From Atherinomorus stipes (lineage: Eukaryota; Chordata; Actinopteri; Atheriniformes; Atherinidae), in NCBI GenBank assembly GCA_023101725.1, contig JALJCO010012849.1:1178001-1242000 (forward strand): a stretch of DNA of 64,000 nucleotides, in the 5' to 3' direction. A model generated the notes under the pieces. It made no database searches. It was not told the origin of the DNA and saw only the letters and a list, made by a program, of their open reading frames with translations. Of this stretch, positions 1 through 14,100 are shown piece after piece. Within the stretch, counting starts at the first letter, position 1. Each line of letters begins with the position of its first letter. The translations under genes and the position numbers were made by a program.

Positions 1-1800
1 CCACGACAGAAAAAGTTCAAGCGAGGATGAGGTCAAGTGCAACAGAAAGAGGTCAGCTCTCCAGAGAGAGAAGCGGAAAGAGGAAGATCAAACAGATTAA
101 ATGAGTGAAAAGAGAAATGGAGTGATGCTTGAGGAAATGTAGTGTGAGAAGAAAGTAAAAGGAGCAAAATCAAAGGCTGGGTAAAGAGTGATGTCAAGAT
201 CCTTCCCAGAGCTGTCAAGACAGCAGCACTGCTTCCTTCTGGCAGACGAGGTTTATATTTAGTTGTTTAGTGGCTGGTCTATATAGAGGAACCTCTCCAA
301 CATGTGCAAGGACTGCTGCGACAACTGCTGACATTTTTCAAATGTTTTTGCTAGAAGTTGTAATACAGACACACACGTCATGAAAACCTCCGTCACTCTG
401 CTGGAAGTCAGCTGCTGCCTCTGCTGTTGGAAGTGGTACCACTAAGCCATTGTTGCTATTTGTGCCGAGTTATTATTACTTCTATATAAGACTTTTTTCA
501 GTAAACAAAACATTTAAATGTACCTTTTGATGAAAAGCCATCTGCTCTTTGAGTTTGGTTCTGCTGGTTGTCTCTTTATGTAACTTTTCCTCTATCGCTT
601 ATCACTTCATGCATCCAGGACAAAGAACTAAAACAAATTGAATATTGATGTAATAAATTTGTTTTCTTAATTATATAGCTCTAGATTTACTGGGATTTTA
701 CAAATACTGAAATAGATCCAATTGAAATATAACAGATTTGATTGAACTGGCCTGAAATTAAAAGGACTTGAATTTAAAAGCATAGAAATGTCAAGGTAAA
801 GGAAAAATCTGCACATGGGACATCAAGCTGTTAGCATTGAGTTTTGAGTTTTCATCCATATTATCTTTAGAGAAACGAGATTAGGAAGGCTGGCTCTGAT
901 CTGGAGCTGACTGAAGAATGTTGAACCAGCTGTTGAGCATCATGGACAATTTTCACACCGTCTACAAAACAGTGATGAAACAGTGTTCAGCCAGAGGCTT
1001 CTTCAAGTATCTGAAGACAAAGATCCAAGAAGTAATCTGCCAACAACCATCGCTCTCCAGAACGATATCATTGAAATTTATTTTCAAATAAACAAAAAAG
1101 CAAAAACTCTGCCACAAAATTGTAATTCAAAACAGTATTTTTTCTACTTATTTAAGTTTATCATTTCACGTATCACATTGTACTGAATCATAAGCATAAA
1201 TACACAGCTTTAGCAGCATGACATTTGCAAAATGTTTATCTTTATATTCAGACTTTGAGCACTTTCTACCAACCAGAGGATCAAAACATAATTTTTTTTT
1301 TTTTTTTTTACCTTGCTTATTTGAAAATCTGATACGTTCTACCATTATTTTATTTTATTATTTTTTTTTATCATGGCTTTAAAGCAAGCAGATAAAAACT
1401 GAATGGTCAGACCACATTGTGCCTCTGATAATAAAAGATGATAAAGTCTTCTAAGTACAAAATGGTACTAATACTTCTTGCAACTCTATTTGTGTATGTT
1501 TGCTCAGCTCTGACTAAACTAAACTGAGCTCTGATGCGTGTGTGTGGGGGTGTGAAGCAGGATGATATGAGGTTGTGTGCATGTGTATGTGTACATTTGT
1601 CATCACGTCCAAGAATACTTTAACAACTGGTCAAAGTGACACAGCAGTGGGTGTGTCTGTTAACAGTGAGCTTGATTTGTCAAGTTTTCTTTTCTTTCTT
1701 TCTTTTTTTTTATCTCACTTCTTTGAAGTCATATTTGTGCTGATTTTTTGTTGTGTGCATCAGTGTAAGTGTGCAGCCTGAGAAGCTGAATTCAGGAGTT
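1..1800. other. Non-coding 5' flank
   Basis: I see no supportable gene here. The stretch is AT-rich, with T-runs near 1292-1310 and 1361-1369 and a LINE scrap listed separately. Short open frames have no recognisable domain or splice context. Confidence 0.5.
895..1080 (+). repeat. LINE reverse-transcriptase 3' end fragment (L2/CR1-like)
   Basis: Across a frameshift the translation reads like the extreme C-terminus of fish L2-type ORF2 proteins: a MDNFHTV-like stretch, then FSQRLLQVSEDKD and LPTTIALQND. The usual pattern there is an Arg-rich segment, then a Phe-Leu-Pro motif, then an Ala-Ile-x-Leu-Tyr-Asn end. The frame is broken and there is no upstream RT domain, so it is a dead 5'-truncated copy. 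Family assignment is from remembered motif pattern only. Confidence 0.5.
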
Positions 1801-2100
1801 AGGTCAAGTGTGTGAGCAACAGCGAGGAGGGAGGAGAGAGAGTGGAGCAGAGAGTATTTTTCTGAGTTCGGCAGAGTCTGGTGGCCGTCGGGAGGGAAAA
1901 CACTGGCGTTTTTTCAAAGAGCTTCTCACAGAGACCAGAGATCTTTTGGGAAGAAAAGGATGCTGGGAGGACACAGTTAACCTGAAACACCGTTTTCTCA
2001 CACTGTCTTGTGATGGGGACTGTGAGTGAGCTGTGTGCATCCAGTTTCCAGGCTTTTCTCTGTCCTACAGTTCGAGCAGGGACACCTGCTGCTGCCTCAG
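1801..2100 (+). other. Candidate alternative first exon of cyth1
   Basis: The exon would end in CCTCAG followed by GTAAGTG at 2101, a near-ideal splice donor. An ATG at 2013-2015 in good Kozak context (G at -3 and +4) opens 29 codons plus one base, with no stop before the donor. That phase is the same as the proposed cyth1 exon 1 (9 codons plus one base at 4758-4785), so splicing to the exon at 9310 would keep the cytohesin frame. Mammalian cytohesins are known to use alternative 5' exons. The 29-residue peptide has no recognisable domain. It could equally be a 5' UTR exon or belong to another transcript. Confidence 0.35.
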
Positions 2101-4410
2101 GTAAGTGCTTTTAAGAAAACAAACATCTTTTCTTCTTCTATTACACACAGAAATGGATTCAGCTGCTGTCATCTCACTTTAACAGTTTTCTAAGTTTAAA
2201 AAAAAATCTTGATAAATCTAACATATTTGTCATATGTTGATTTTGTGTAACATCATGGTGGACAAACAGTGAGACATTTACAGCGAGACTGGCACAAAGT
2301 GCTATCAGCGTTTAGTTGCCGTGGTGATTTTCAGTTATCAAGACACAGAGTGCTCTGTAGTGTTTGTGTGTGCCATGCTGTGTTTCTGACATTTCTGTGT
2401 TCATGTACACACATGAGTCAGTGTGTGTGTGTGTTTGCGTGTGATGGTGGGCTTGATTTGAGAACATGACGCACACCCATCATCGTCTGGTCCAGGATCC
2501 TCCTCTCCAGTGGGTGCTGGAGTGACATAATCTCCATCACTGCCCACTGTTCCCCCTCTGCAGGTACTTTTATATTGTATCGTGTAAAATTGTGTAAAAA
2601 GACATTTTTACACAATGAATGCAGCTTCACACTCACTCATACGGGTCGTTTTCATTTCATACAGTTTTTATGAATAGATTTGCTGAGCCTGATCACTTCT
2701 TTCATTTTCCTTTAATTCTTTATAAGATGCAACAAGGACAATTTCACAGATAAATCAGTTTTAGCTATGAAGATTTACTCCATAGACTATACTGTACGAA
2801 AGCTTTCTTTGACAACCATATCTGTATATTTAGCTGCCAAATGCAATTGCCATGGGCAGATTAAAATACTAATTATACGCTAGAGTTCCATTATTTCTTC
2901 ACACAGAGCACAACCAGCACTTTCTGAAAAGATTAGTCAAGAGCCAGAAAACTCACTGCCAGCTATTCTGATATTCATTAGCTATCTTAGATAAGCAGAA
3001 AGAAGAAAAGTTCATTGGTATTTGCTCCTCAAAATGTGAGCATTTTTGCATTTTGTTTTCAAGTTTTCCATGATGATAAACAACTTTGGGATCTTTGGCT
3101 GTTGAGACAGCACATGACATTTAGATGTGTGGGCTTAATTAAATAATTTTCAGATGCTTTGGAATTAAAAATAGTTTCTGAGTCAAGATAGAAAAGAAGC
3201 GGAGGTGTTGCCTCTTTTTATTTGGCTTAATTTCATGAAACCTGGTGAAGAGGTGGAGCTGTACGGGTGCCCATCTAGTTTGGATGACTGAACAGATTAT
3301 CTGGGCTCAGGTCCAGGAGGCCAAAGAGTCAGCGAGGTCTTGGTCTGATCCCAGAAATGTAACATAGACCCCTGAAAACAACACAAAGAACAACCAAATT
3401 AGATTCAAGAGAGAAAATACTGCATCAGTGATAGAGAAAAGTGTTGACTACTGGATTAAATTTACTGTTAGAATTTTAAAGAATATCACAGCTTGACAAT
3501 GATACAATAGACATATATAATGACATTAGGCAAGTCCATGAGGTGTTTGGGGATTTTTGAGGCCCCAAGGTAATGGGATTCCTATAATTTCTGATTTTTC
3601 AAATTGCTATTCCAGCCCTAATGAAAGACTCAAAAGTTAATTTAGCCACTTATATTTTCCTGTTTGATATGTGCAGCGACTTCTGTTGGTACTCTTTTCA
3701 TTTAAACTTCTTTCATGCTATCAAATCCCCTAAAGACAAAACATATCTTTTAGATTTGTGGGCTGACCCTTTAAACTGTTAAACTGCAGCAGCTATTCCT
3801 CACCCCGCCTCAACATATCCTGTTTTTGGTGTGTCCAAACCCTGAATAAAGCACTGATTCAATCGCACAGCTGCAATCCTTTGCCCTCTTTTTCCTCTGT
3901 CCTTCGCTACACCCTCCCCGCTCCCTTCCTTTTTTCCCTCACACACAAGCCGTCCATCTCTGATAGCAGACCTGCTTCCTCCACCTTCACACCCATGGTG
4001 ATTGAATATGCCCAGACGAAGACTGTTATTTTCTAATTTCATTTTTAAAAATGTATATCTTGCCCAAGCCTACATCCTCTTCCTGGTTTAAGGTGGAGAA
4101 GGTTATGGTTCGTTGCCAAACCTTTAGCCATTCTGCATTTTAATAAAAGTGGAACATTTACACAAATCAACAGGTCTTAGACAGTAAAAATATTTTGCAA
4201 ATATGCTGGGACACAGACAAAGCTCAATATTGTTAGCACACACAAAAAATAGCTATTGATTTACGCCTGATAGGCTACTTTTACTTCTCAACATACAGCT
4301 GCAAAAGGAAGAAAATAGAAAATGAGACTTGGGTAGACATAAACTCTGACATGAAGTTACTGAGCCAAAAAGTAGAGCACATTTCTGGCACTGCTATTAC
4401 TGTTAATAAC
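2101..4410. other. Non-coding, upstream of cyth1 promoter
   Basis: No supportable exon or RNA gene was seen. There is a GT-rich tract near 2420-2436. A minus-strand open frame at 2418-2636 is not supported by splice sites or homology that I recognise. Confidence 0.4.
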
Positions 4411-4506
<96 letters not shown>

Positions 4507-4515
4507 CTCTATCTA
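4411..4515 (+). repeat. (ATCT)n microsatellite
   Basis: About 26 nearly perfect ATCT units run uninterrupted, with a single CTCT variant near the 3' end. The array ends about 240 bp before the cyth1 start codon, immediately upstream of the likely core promoter. Confidence 0.97.
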
Positions 4516-4529
4516 GGGTAGAGCACAGA

Positions 4530-4757
4530 GGGTAGTAGCGTAGTTTGGTTGCTGCTCTCTGATTGGTTGTTGACGTTGGAGGCCACGCCCCCTCCATCTC
4601 GCCTAACACCGGCTGTATCTCCTCAGTCAGTTGACGCTAACTACCGGTTAAACTGCAATCAAGTGTTAAAGGACGTGCGCCTTTCATCTTGCAAACTTAC
4701 TTTAAAGTGGCAAATTTAGTTTTGCCTCCTGAAACAACGCTGAGCAGCGGCACCAAC
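4530..4757 (+). promoter_or_regulatory. Probable cyth1 promoter and 5' UTR
   Basis: An inverted CCAAT box (GATTGG, 4561-4566) lies near a GC-rich CCACGCCCCCTCC element (4583-4595) typical of Sp/KLF binding, within a locally GC-richer stretch. No TATA box is evident. The leader then runs to the ATG at 4758, which sits in the context ACCAACATGG (A at -3 and G at +4 relative to the ATG). The exact transcription start cannot be read from the sequence. Confidence 0.55.
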
Positions 4758-7700
4758 ATGGTTTTGAAGTCGGAAGACGGAGTTGGTAAGTTTGCTGACA
4801 CGCATTATTTATGCAGCGCTAACCAAGAGGCTAACTAGGTTAGCTGTTTGAAACTAGCCCAACTTTCATCATGACTATAGTTTAAACGAGGTAACTGGAT
4901 GGAGCATGTTATTATGTTTTGATTATCAGATATGTTAACGTGTTTTGGTATTTATTAGCCTGCCAGTGGAAGAAAAGCAACAAGTCCTTATCTAACTGAT
5001 GTGTTAATGCTCTTTGGCAGTCTTTATGAACTGGTACAAGGGATCTATTATTATTATCTGGATTAAGGCCAGACCTCATGGGGGTCTGTGCTTATTGTGT
5101 GGCTGTTCATGTGTCTATAAATGCAGTGAATGCCCCTTTTTATTAGTTGGAAAGGAAGGAATTGACCTAAAAATGCTTATTTGACTTGGCTTCATGCACT
5201 TCTTTGATGTTTCCCAACTTGTTACCAGACAGTGGGACTCTGTCGACTGTAGGAAGTTGTGGAGAGGAGACAAACAGAACTGAATTTGGACTATAAGTCT
5301 GCACAGCTGCACTAGTGTTTCCTGTCACAGTCATGACCACTCTTACAGGATGTAATCTATACTATACTATTGTACATCTTAATAAAAAAAAAAAATCTAA
5401 TTGAATAAACATGATGAAAAGCAATCAAAAATTAAATACTGCATAAGCCTGTCACTATTATCACATATCGCTCAATGTCAGTTATCTGAGACCATGTTCA
5501 TTCAGTGTTATAGTTTGAATCATGTGAACTCACTTGTATAAAACAAGTTTGATTAAACCCAACAGAAATGCTACTTTTTTTTTTTTTTTTCTTCAAAGCA
5601 AGGAATTGTTAATTCTACTTCTGTGGCTTCTAAAGCCAAATGACACAGCATCTTTGTTTTGGGCACACTTTATTTAGAACTGAATGTCAAACATATACCC
5701 TGTAATTTCTTAGATGTAGCCTAACTTCTCAGTTTTGTTGCAAAATTATTGTTTTGTAATCGTTTCGGTTAAAAAGAAACCCCTCCACTTTCTCTTCCTG
5801 TCTTTCTATTTCTTCTTGATGTCTTTTTTTCCTTTGTCTGGCTTTATATTTAAACCCCCATATAGTTTATTGTTTTAATATGTTTTTTTCTCATTAATTA
5901 TAGGACTTATGTAACTTTTTAAGGCAGTATGAATACAACCAATAAGAAAGCTGGATTGCTCAACTAGTTATCCTCAGGCCAAGGAACTCTGAAATGTACA
6001 ATTATTGCCTTGTGAACACTAAAAATTGACAATTATTGCCTTGTAAACAGTGACCGCCTGTAAAACTCTCCATTGGAAAGTACAGATATTTTTCATGTCA
6101 TAAACAAACCACTTTGCCTTGGGTCTTGGGTCATGTTCTTTTTGTGTGAGCAAACACATGTGATGAGGAGAGACAGAAGACCCAAGTGTTTGCAGCTTCG
6201 TCATTTCCATATCATAAGTTTTTTTCAAGACATTGAAATATCAGCCTATATTTCTCTCTTGACCCTGCTGTCCATGCAAGGGGAGTCTGTGTTTGATGTT
6301 CAGCTCATTGATAGGGCAAGGGAGGGGCTAGGGAGGAGTTAAGATGGACAGAAGGAAAAAGCAGAGAGATGAGAGTTAAAAGGTTTCCCCTCGCGCACAC
6401 ACACAGTTAGAAAACATTTGTCCTCATTTAGCTGCAGGCTGGCTTCCCTCCTCCCTCTTTTCCCCTCTCTCCCCCTCTGCTAGAATGGGTGCCTAAGGAT
6501 TAGAGAGGCAGGGAGGCTGGACTGGAGGACCACAGGATTGGGACTGGGATTGACAAACTCTTGAAAGACTGGCTTATTACTGCGCTGTGTGACACGCAAA
6601 CTGGACTACCAAGAAACGGTCTGTTTTCTGTTAGATTTGGAGCTATAACCACAACTGGACTCTGACTCAAACTTTTGATTGAATTTTTTGGGCAGCACTA
6701 GTTCTTCTGGACTCTGAAAGCAGTAGTGAAACCACTCAGAAGTCTTCTCTGGTATGGAAATCAAGATTGTGACACAGATATGTAGGCGTGTGATGCGTCA
6801 TCATAACAGCTGTATATTGGGGCTTTTTGCAGAATTGTGTATATGTGGATGCGTGAGTCGTCACTTCTTCCTGTGCAAACCCATGAAAGCAGGAAACCTA
6901 AGTAGAACATTCGGTAAATGCAGATCGATTCATGTTTTTGGGGTTGTTTTTTTTCCCCCTCATTTGCCAGTGAATCATTAAGAGGATGCGATGTGTTGCC
7001 TTACTTGTTAAGCAGACAATGGAAGAAGAATAGAGAGCAAACTTAAGTCTTTAGCAGCTGATCAACAGCTTTGCTATAACAAGTTGTCCCATTTTTGCCA
7101 GCACAACCTCACCTAATGGAGCAGCTTGGCTGAAAAATGTGAACATACATAAAGTTATTTATATATGTTTCATTTGGTTTTCTGTTTGAGAAAACATAAT
7201 AGGTCATTGTTTCATAAGCTGTCATAAACAATCACTTTCCCCCCTCTCTGAATAAAAAGGCAGAGAGAGAGGAAGTGACTGTAAATACCAGTTTAACTGC
7301 CTCTCATCTCACAATGGCATGATATTCTTATCCTCAGGTTTATAATAAGCTCTCCGGCCTACTTAAACCTTTCCCTGGGTGAGGGGTATGCATGTGATGA
7401 GTCAGTACACCAGTGTGTGCTTATGTTTGCAATATGTAGATCATATATTTATCCGTCTTTCAAAGTTCGTTTAAAGTTCGTTAAAAATCGTTCGTGCTGG
7501 GACAGGAGTTGATATGTTTTGGAAGACTGAGGAAAGAAGTAGATAAAACATTGTCTTTGTTTAAGTGATAGAAGGGGACCTAAATGACTATAGAGAGGAT
7601 TATGGTGTTAGCATTACTGGTAATCCAATGTGGAATTGATCCATTTAGAACTTTAAAGAAAAAAAACAAGTTTTTTTTTAAAAATACCTTTACACTCAAA

Positions 7701-10700
7701 CCACTGCTAAATTTCTTACTTTTTAGCCACGGTGTCTTGTCTATTGCTTGCTTAAAGACATATCACTTAAAGAAAGACTTTGAGGGCATGAAAATATTAA
7801 AGCCTCATTTGTTTGGCAAAGAAATATATTTCAACTTGTAATGTGTTATGTTAGAGTGAAATAGAGATAATTTAAATACTAAAATGACCCAGAAAAGTAC
7901 CATGTCTTTAAGTTTTATAAAGCCTGGTGTCGCTTTGTTTCCATGTTCTCACTGACATGGTCAAAGCAAAGTGGAATGAACACTTTACTTGAAACTCTCA
8001 GCAGGACTCTTCTAATGAGGCTGACAAACAGCAGCAAGATGGCTTGATTCACCCCATGTAACTGCTTGTTACTCAGCTCTAATTTAGCCCATTACCCCCT
8101 TTTCTTCTAGTAGTTTATGTGCATCAGAAAAAATAAGCCATAATGGAACCTAGATTATGAGATATTCAGAAATGGAAATGCAGTGTTAGTGCAGTGGTTA
8201 CTAGAAGTCTGTACATATGAGATCTGTCAAATATTAGATATACAGATCTGCTACCAGCATCACAAACTCCTTTTTCTCATACTGGCATTCATTTTCTGTA
8301 CTTCTTATTGAAGTTTTCCTCGGAAAGAGCACTACTCAGTCAGTCTCTGACAGATCTGCATTAGCCGTCTTATCATGGGTTTGCAGATATTAAGTGTGTC
8401 TTTGTGTTCATGACTCCCTGTTCTATCAGCGTGCACAGTTGGTCATGTACAGTTAGGGGTGTGTTTCAGATGGAGGGAAGAAGACAAAGTTATTTAGGGG
8501 AAGATACTGTACTTTTAAGTTAAGACATATAATCATTTGACAGTGTTTTGCTTGTAAACTTCTGCTGTTTTTGTGTTATTGTTTTAGGATGACTTGTATT
8601 AGGAGGATTAGGAGGAGAATGAATGAATGAATGATGCTTAATGACAGCAGCCTAAGCAGCATTGATAACCATAGATATTAGGATTAATTATCTGGAAACC
8701 ATGAATGTTTTAATATATTTTTATGTGCAATATATATTTTTTATTAGTTTAGACAATGATGGGCATCCTACCTTGTTTTATTTCTTCCATTTCCGTGGCC
8801 TTGTATAGGAAATACGTTTGTTTAGCGAGTTTGATAACATTTGACTGAGATTCTTCTTATAATCTAAGCTTTGTTTTGTTTTCAGTTTTCAAAGTTTCAT
8901 TCATTTTCTTTGTCTTATTGGATCATTTATGGTCACAGCTGCCTGAGAGTAAGAAGCAGGGATACACCCTGGTCAGGTTGTTAACACAGCCGAGTTTGAG
9001 TTAACTTTTATTGTGATTATTTCTGCACTTTAAACAAATTTTTAGTGTAGCTTAAATTCAGGATGTTAAGATCGGTGTGTGTTTGTACACACACACACAC
9101 ACACAAAAAAAAAAGCTGTTCTGTGGTAACGGTGGTGCAATCTCATGGATCAAAGATGGTGTTGCCATAGTGACCCAGGTCCGTGGGACTCTCAGGTCTC
9201 CTTTCTTGTTTTGTGTGAGTGTGTGTTTTTGTACACTATTGCTACTGTGTGTAGGAACAGAGAATATTTGATCTTTGTGTTTGACTGCTGTGTGTTGTTC
9301 TGTCCTCAGTGCCTGATGACCTCAGTCCAGAGGAGCGACAGGAGCTGGAGAGCATCCGTCGCAGAAAACAAGAGCTTCTGCAGGACATTAAAGTAAGGAA
9401 ACACTCTCCAAATGTGGCAGTACCTGCTGTTTCACACATCCACTTTTATTTCTTTTATCAGTTTCTTATGTTCTGAGCCAAATCCCTGCCGAGTCCCTCT
9501 GGAGACCAACGCTGTGTACGACACAAACACATTATTTTTAGCTTGAATATGTTTCCTGAATCTCAGTTATCCACATGGCCACTCAGCCATAAAACGATGT
9601 AGAAATGTATGAATTGCTTGTGTTTTGAAATATGTGTGTGCGCCATCTTTATTGAAAGAATCATGACTGATTTACTTCAGCTGCCAATATTTAAAGCCCA
9701 TGTATGACTGATATACAGTTGGTGATGTAAGCATTTTTTTGTTCATACAGCCCCAGATCATAACGTTTAACCTTAGTCTGTGATACAATAAGAGGTTAAA
9801 ATGTTACAGTATCGAGAGAAACCTCTCCTATTTCAACAGGCACAACTTAAGCTTTCACCAGAACTAAGCTGATAAAGGGCTGTTTGTCTGTATGTGTTTT
9901 ATGAAAGGTGTATGGACAAACAAAAGAGTGATAAATGGTTGTAAATCCTGGTTTGATCCTTCTACAGTAACAACAGACCAGAAAAATGCAGCTTTGTGTG
10001 GTTAAAAATACCTGCACAGAACATAAAGCACAAACTAAAGGAGGGAAAGATGCAAAGTTGATTACAGGCCATAAAAACACGGCAAGTGCAGGAGAGTTGG
10101 AGAGTTCAAGTGCATCATGGGAGGTCCGACACTGCAGCATAACAAAGAAATCATTCATAAGTATCTGGGAGCTTTATTTAAAGGTTAAACTTTTGAGCTT
10201 GATCATAAAGGCAGAGCGCATTTCTGCCTCTTGAAGCCAAAATGAGTTTGTTTGTGGCTATTATCTGTGTTGCTGTCTAGATTCATTTAATTGCTTTTTT
10301 TTTTTTTTGTAAAACCATTTCATATCTCAAACTGGAAACTGACTTGTTATAAAACCCTGTTTTCTTTGGCCTTGTGTTTTCCCTCTTTGTTTGAGCACCA
10401 CATTCTCATTGTTTCCTCTTTGTCCTTGGGTAAATGTGGACCTCTCCATGTCTAGACCACTGTGCCTGGAGAGGTGTGTTTGTAGGCTTGTGGTGTGTGT
10501 TTATTGTTTTTTGGGGGGTGGACGCCCTCATGCATGTGTTTGTGTCCTCTTTTGCCCAGAGGGACAAGTTAACCTCCTGCTGCTGTTCCTGTACCTTTAA
10601 ATAAATTAGCAGGATTGGCTGTGTCAGCTCTTTATGTGGGTACATCTGTCTGCAAGATCGGGGCAGAGCTGGCTGGATTATCATAGTATCAATGAGGAAT

Positions 10701-11109
10701 ACTGAGTACAAGCCCTAAACAATTAAATGAACAATGCTCACCTTTTATCTAGCTTTCCATGTCTGATTGTTGGTGACTGCTGAATTTTATGCAGGTTTCT
10801 TCTCCCTGTGAAAATAATCTGAATGTCATCATTTAGGTTGTCAATTGTCAGGATTTATTATGTTTCTTATTTGATAACAATTTTGTGTTTAAGAAACAGG
10901 CAATGTGTATTATTCTGATATATTGGCAACACATAAAGGTTTAACTGAAAATCTAAAGTGACTCTTTAATTGGATTCTGTTAGGGATGCACCGATGCATC
11001 GGCTGGACATCGGTATCGGCCGATGTTTGCCTTGTTAACTGCCATCGGCCATCGGCCAATAAAAATGACGTTCGCCGATGGCAGTGGCCGATTATTATAT
11101 AGCCTATAA

Positions 11110-11161
<52 letters not shown>

Positions 11162-14100
11162 GATTTACATGTGTCATCAACAGTGTTCTTAAAAAAAAAC
11201 TCTTTTTCCCCTCTTTTTTGGGTGGGTGGGGGGAGATACTGGTAGAAGGCATCCACGCACTTTCCTCAGTAGAGAAACGAAGATGGCGGCAAACGTGTGG
11301 CAATATTTTACCGTTTCAGAAAAAAGATCAGCGTTAAGCAGTTTGCAGTACATGCTCCACAAATATTTTTTATTGGGCCATGAAAATAATCTTCTCATTG
11401 AGTATGTTTTTGTTTATTAGGCTAAAAACACTCAATTTTGTTGGACAATATACTGAAGCATTCTTTTTGTGATTATCAGTCCCAGGTTTTTGAAAAGTTT
11501 TCAGAAAAGAGCTTGTTATAACTAATGTCAACCACAAAATGACATTAAAGGTTGTTTCTGTTTCATAAATTGGTCTGATTGAATTTGTGCTCATTCAAGG
11601 ACAGACTGATGAAGAGCTGAAAGACTTGTACATTTCTGTGGCACAAAGGAAGTAATAAATAAAAATAGATAACATCGGCCATCGGCCAAGTTGTTATGTT
11701 AAACATCGGTATCGGTATCGGCCCAGACTTTCACAATCGGTGCATCCCTAGATTCTGTCGTTATAGCTGTGAATTAATAAAGTAAACAACAATAATTTTG
11801 ACATTAGCAATCTGGATTTTAATGAACTGTTGTCAGCAATCATCCGGCTCGTAATTAATTGAGCTTCATTTCTTTTTATTACAAGTTTCACGGCAGAACC
11901 ATGGGAGCTGCCATGTCTCCTAGTTTCTGCAAAAGACTTCTGGTTAATACGGTTACATGATGTTTTACAATGAGGATATGCGCAAATTAACAACACATAC
12001 GAGGAGCTCCCAAACTCGATGGTTACAAAAAATGGATATTGTGAAACCCAAAATGGGTTCTGGGACATATTGTGCCGTACGTGGTTGCAGCAGCTTGTGA
12101 AAACTAATAAATATTTATGTTAGTACATACACTTACACATTGTAAGGGGGGAGTGGGTTGCCTAGTGGTCGTGTCGCAGGCTTTGGCGCTCGAGTACGGC
12201 TCCCAGGTGAACCACTATGGGCCCTTAAGCAAGGTCCTTAACCCCCACCAACTGTTCCCTGGGTGGCTGCCCACTGGTCTCAGGTTAACTTGAGATGGGT
12301 TAAATGCAGAGAATGAATTTCCTAATTGGGATTAATAAAGTATAAATTATTACTATTATTAGTAAATTGAGGACAGCAGCTGCACGCCTGCATAACAGAC
12401 CGAATCCAGCTATACAGGTGCAGCCCGCAGTCTCCACCTCTCCATCTTCTGTAACCCCCACCCAAGCCTTCTGACAGGAATCATTCAGACACTGGCTTGG
12501 TTGAACATCCGCCCTCATGGACACTAAACTGCTGTGTTTGTGTCAGCTATCAACACACAGCCAACTGTGTGACTAAGTTTATGGCATTCCTGTTTACCAC
12601 CATGGACTCAACCAAGTATGAAAATGTATTGCTAGTGCAGTTCAGTGTGGTAGCAGGGTGAGGAATTAATAAAACACCTTCTTTTATGAGAAATAAATGA
12701 GAATATTACCATTTTAGAGAGATCTCTATTCATTGTAAATGAACGCAGATCTTACTCGACCAGAAGCGCTCAGCAGAAATTGATCGACTGTGGAGGTAAA
12801 CCGGAAATGTCCATGAAACTTGTCTATAATAGTTAAGCATAGCGGGCTTGAAAATTAACCAGCAATTTAACGGAGTTCACTGAATGACTATGTGATTTTA
12901 CATAGTTTTTATTTTCATTTGTAAGGGTGTAATGTAGAGAGTCTTCCCATGAATCTACATGTTTCCTACTTAGCCAAAACAAAACAAAAATCCAATTTAA
13001 CTATTAAATCCTAAAGTGTTGGTTTGTAACCTTTTTTTTTTTTTTTACAAAGAGTATTAGATAGAAACTACATTAGATAATATTTGCAAAGGGGAAAAAA
13101 AAGTTGAAGTCTGCAAACATAATACTGAACCAGATTTACTTTCGGTGCTACGGAGACACCGAGCAATCTGCGATTTGTTTAGCCAATTTTAGCAGAATTT
13201 TGATGATTCCTCTACTGCTGCTGCTCAGATGTCCAAACATAGCAGAGCCTAAAAAATGTCAAATAAAACTGAAATTGCAAAAAAAAAAAAAAAGATTTGA
13301 CAAGGTGATTCAGAACAGAGTTCAGGTTGAATAAAAAGCTTTTGAGGTGGGAATCCACAGCCCACACAAAGAAGCAGAGAGTAGCACACGGCCTCTGGGC
13401 AGACGCTGTGTAAACTGATGGATGGAGTTCGTTACTGAGGTCGACTCATTTGGCGTTTCTTTGCTCTAAGCCCCGCCCTGTCTTGCCCTTGGCGACTGAT
13501 GGGTAATGAACCATGAAATATTCCAGTAATGGAGATGGAGGACATTGTTCGTTTATAAGCATGTAACCATGGAAACACACGTTGAGGAATTTTATTTACT
13601 CAAGTTGAAGGTGTTGTAGTCTTGTTTTTGAATAGATTCACACACTGAGTTGTACTTGATCCAGCCTGAGACAGCAGCCTTCTCTTCTTCTGTTTTCCTT
13701 CTGTAATCATCTGCCTCAATTATTTTCTGCTGGCTCAGTGTTTCTACATCTGTTTCTCTTCCCTCTTCTTTCCACTCATGACCTCTGCTTCTCCCAAGCA
13801 GCTAAGCCATCAATGTCTTTGATCCAGTATATTCCCGTCTCCCCATGTGTGCTGCTCAAACAGGGTGGGGGGTGTTGTAGACTGATAAATCTGGGTCAGC
13901 ACATGGGAGGAGAGTAGTAGAGAGAGGGAAACGGGGTAGGGGGTGATGCGTCAGACCCCAGACAGGTGCTGCAGATCCCAGAGAGGATTCTCTGTAAAGG
14001 GAAGCTTTTGTGCAGAACTCCTGCTGAGAGGATGATTGCGTGAATCATGTCCGAACTCGTAGGGACTTTAGTGGGTCATTGCTTCAGCAGAAAATGTCAA

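Noticed and set aside
2418..2636. Minus-strand 72-codon frame upstream of cyth1
   Set aside because: No convincing acceptor or donor and no recognisable family; it runs into a CA repeat.
4411..4515. Possible CRISPR-like or satellite array
   Set aside because: It is a simple tetranucleotide microsatellite without spacers. The window is eukaryotic, so CRISPR and operon features do not apply.
6330..6760. Alternative first exon of cyth1
   Set aside because: It is locally GC-richer and CT-rich, but no strong donor in phase with an ATG was found.
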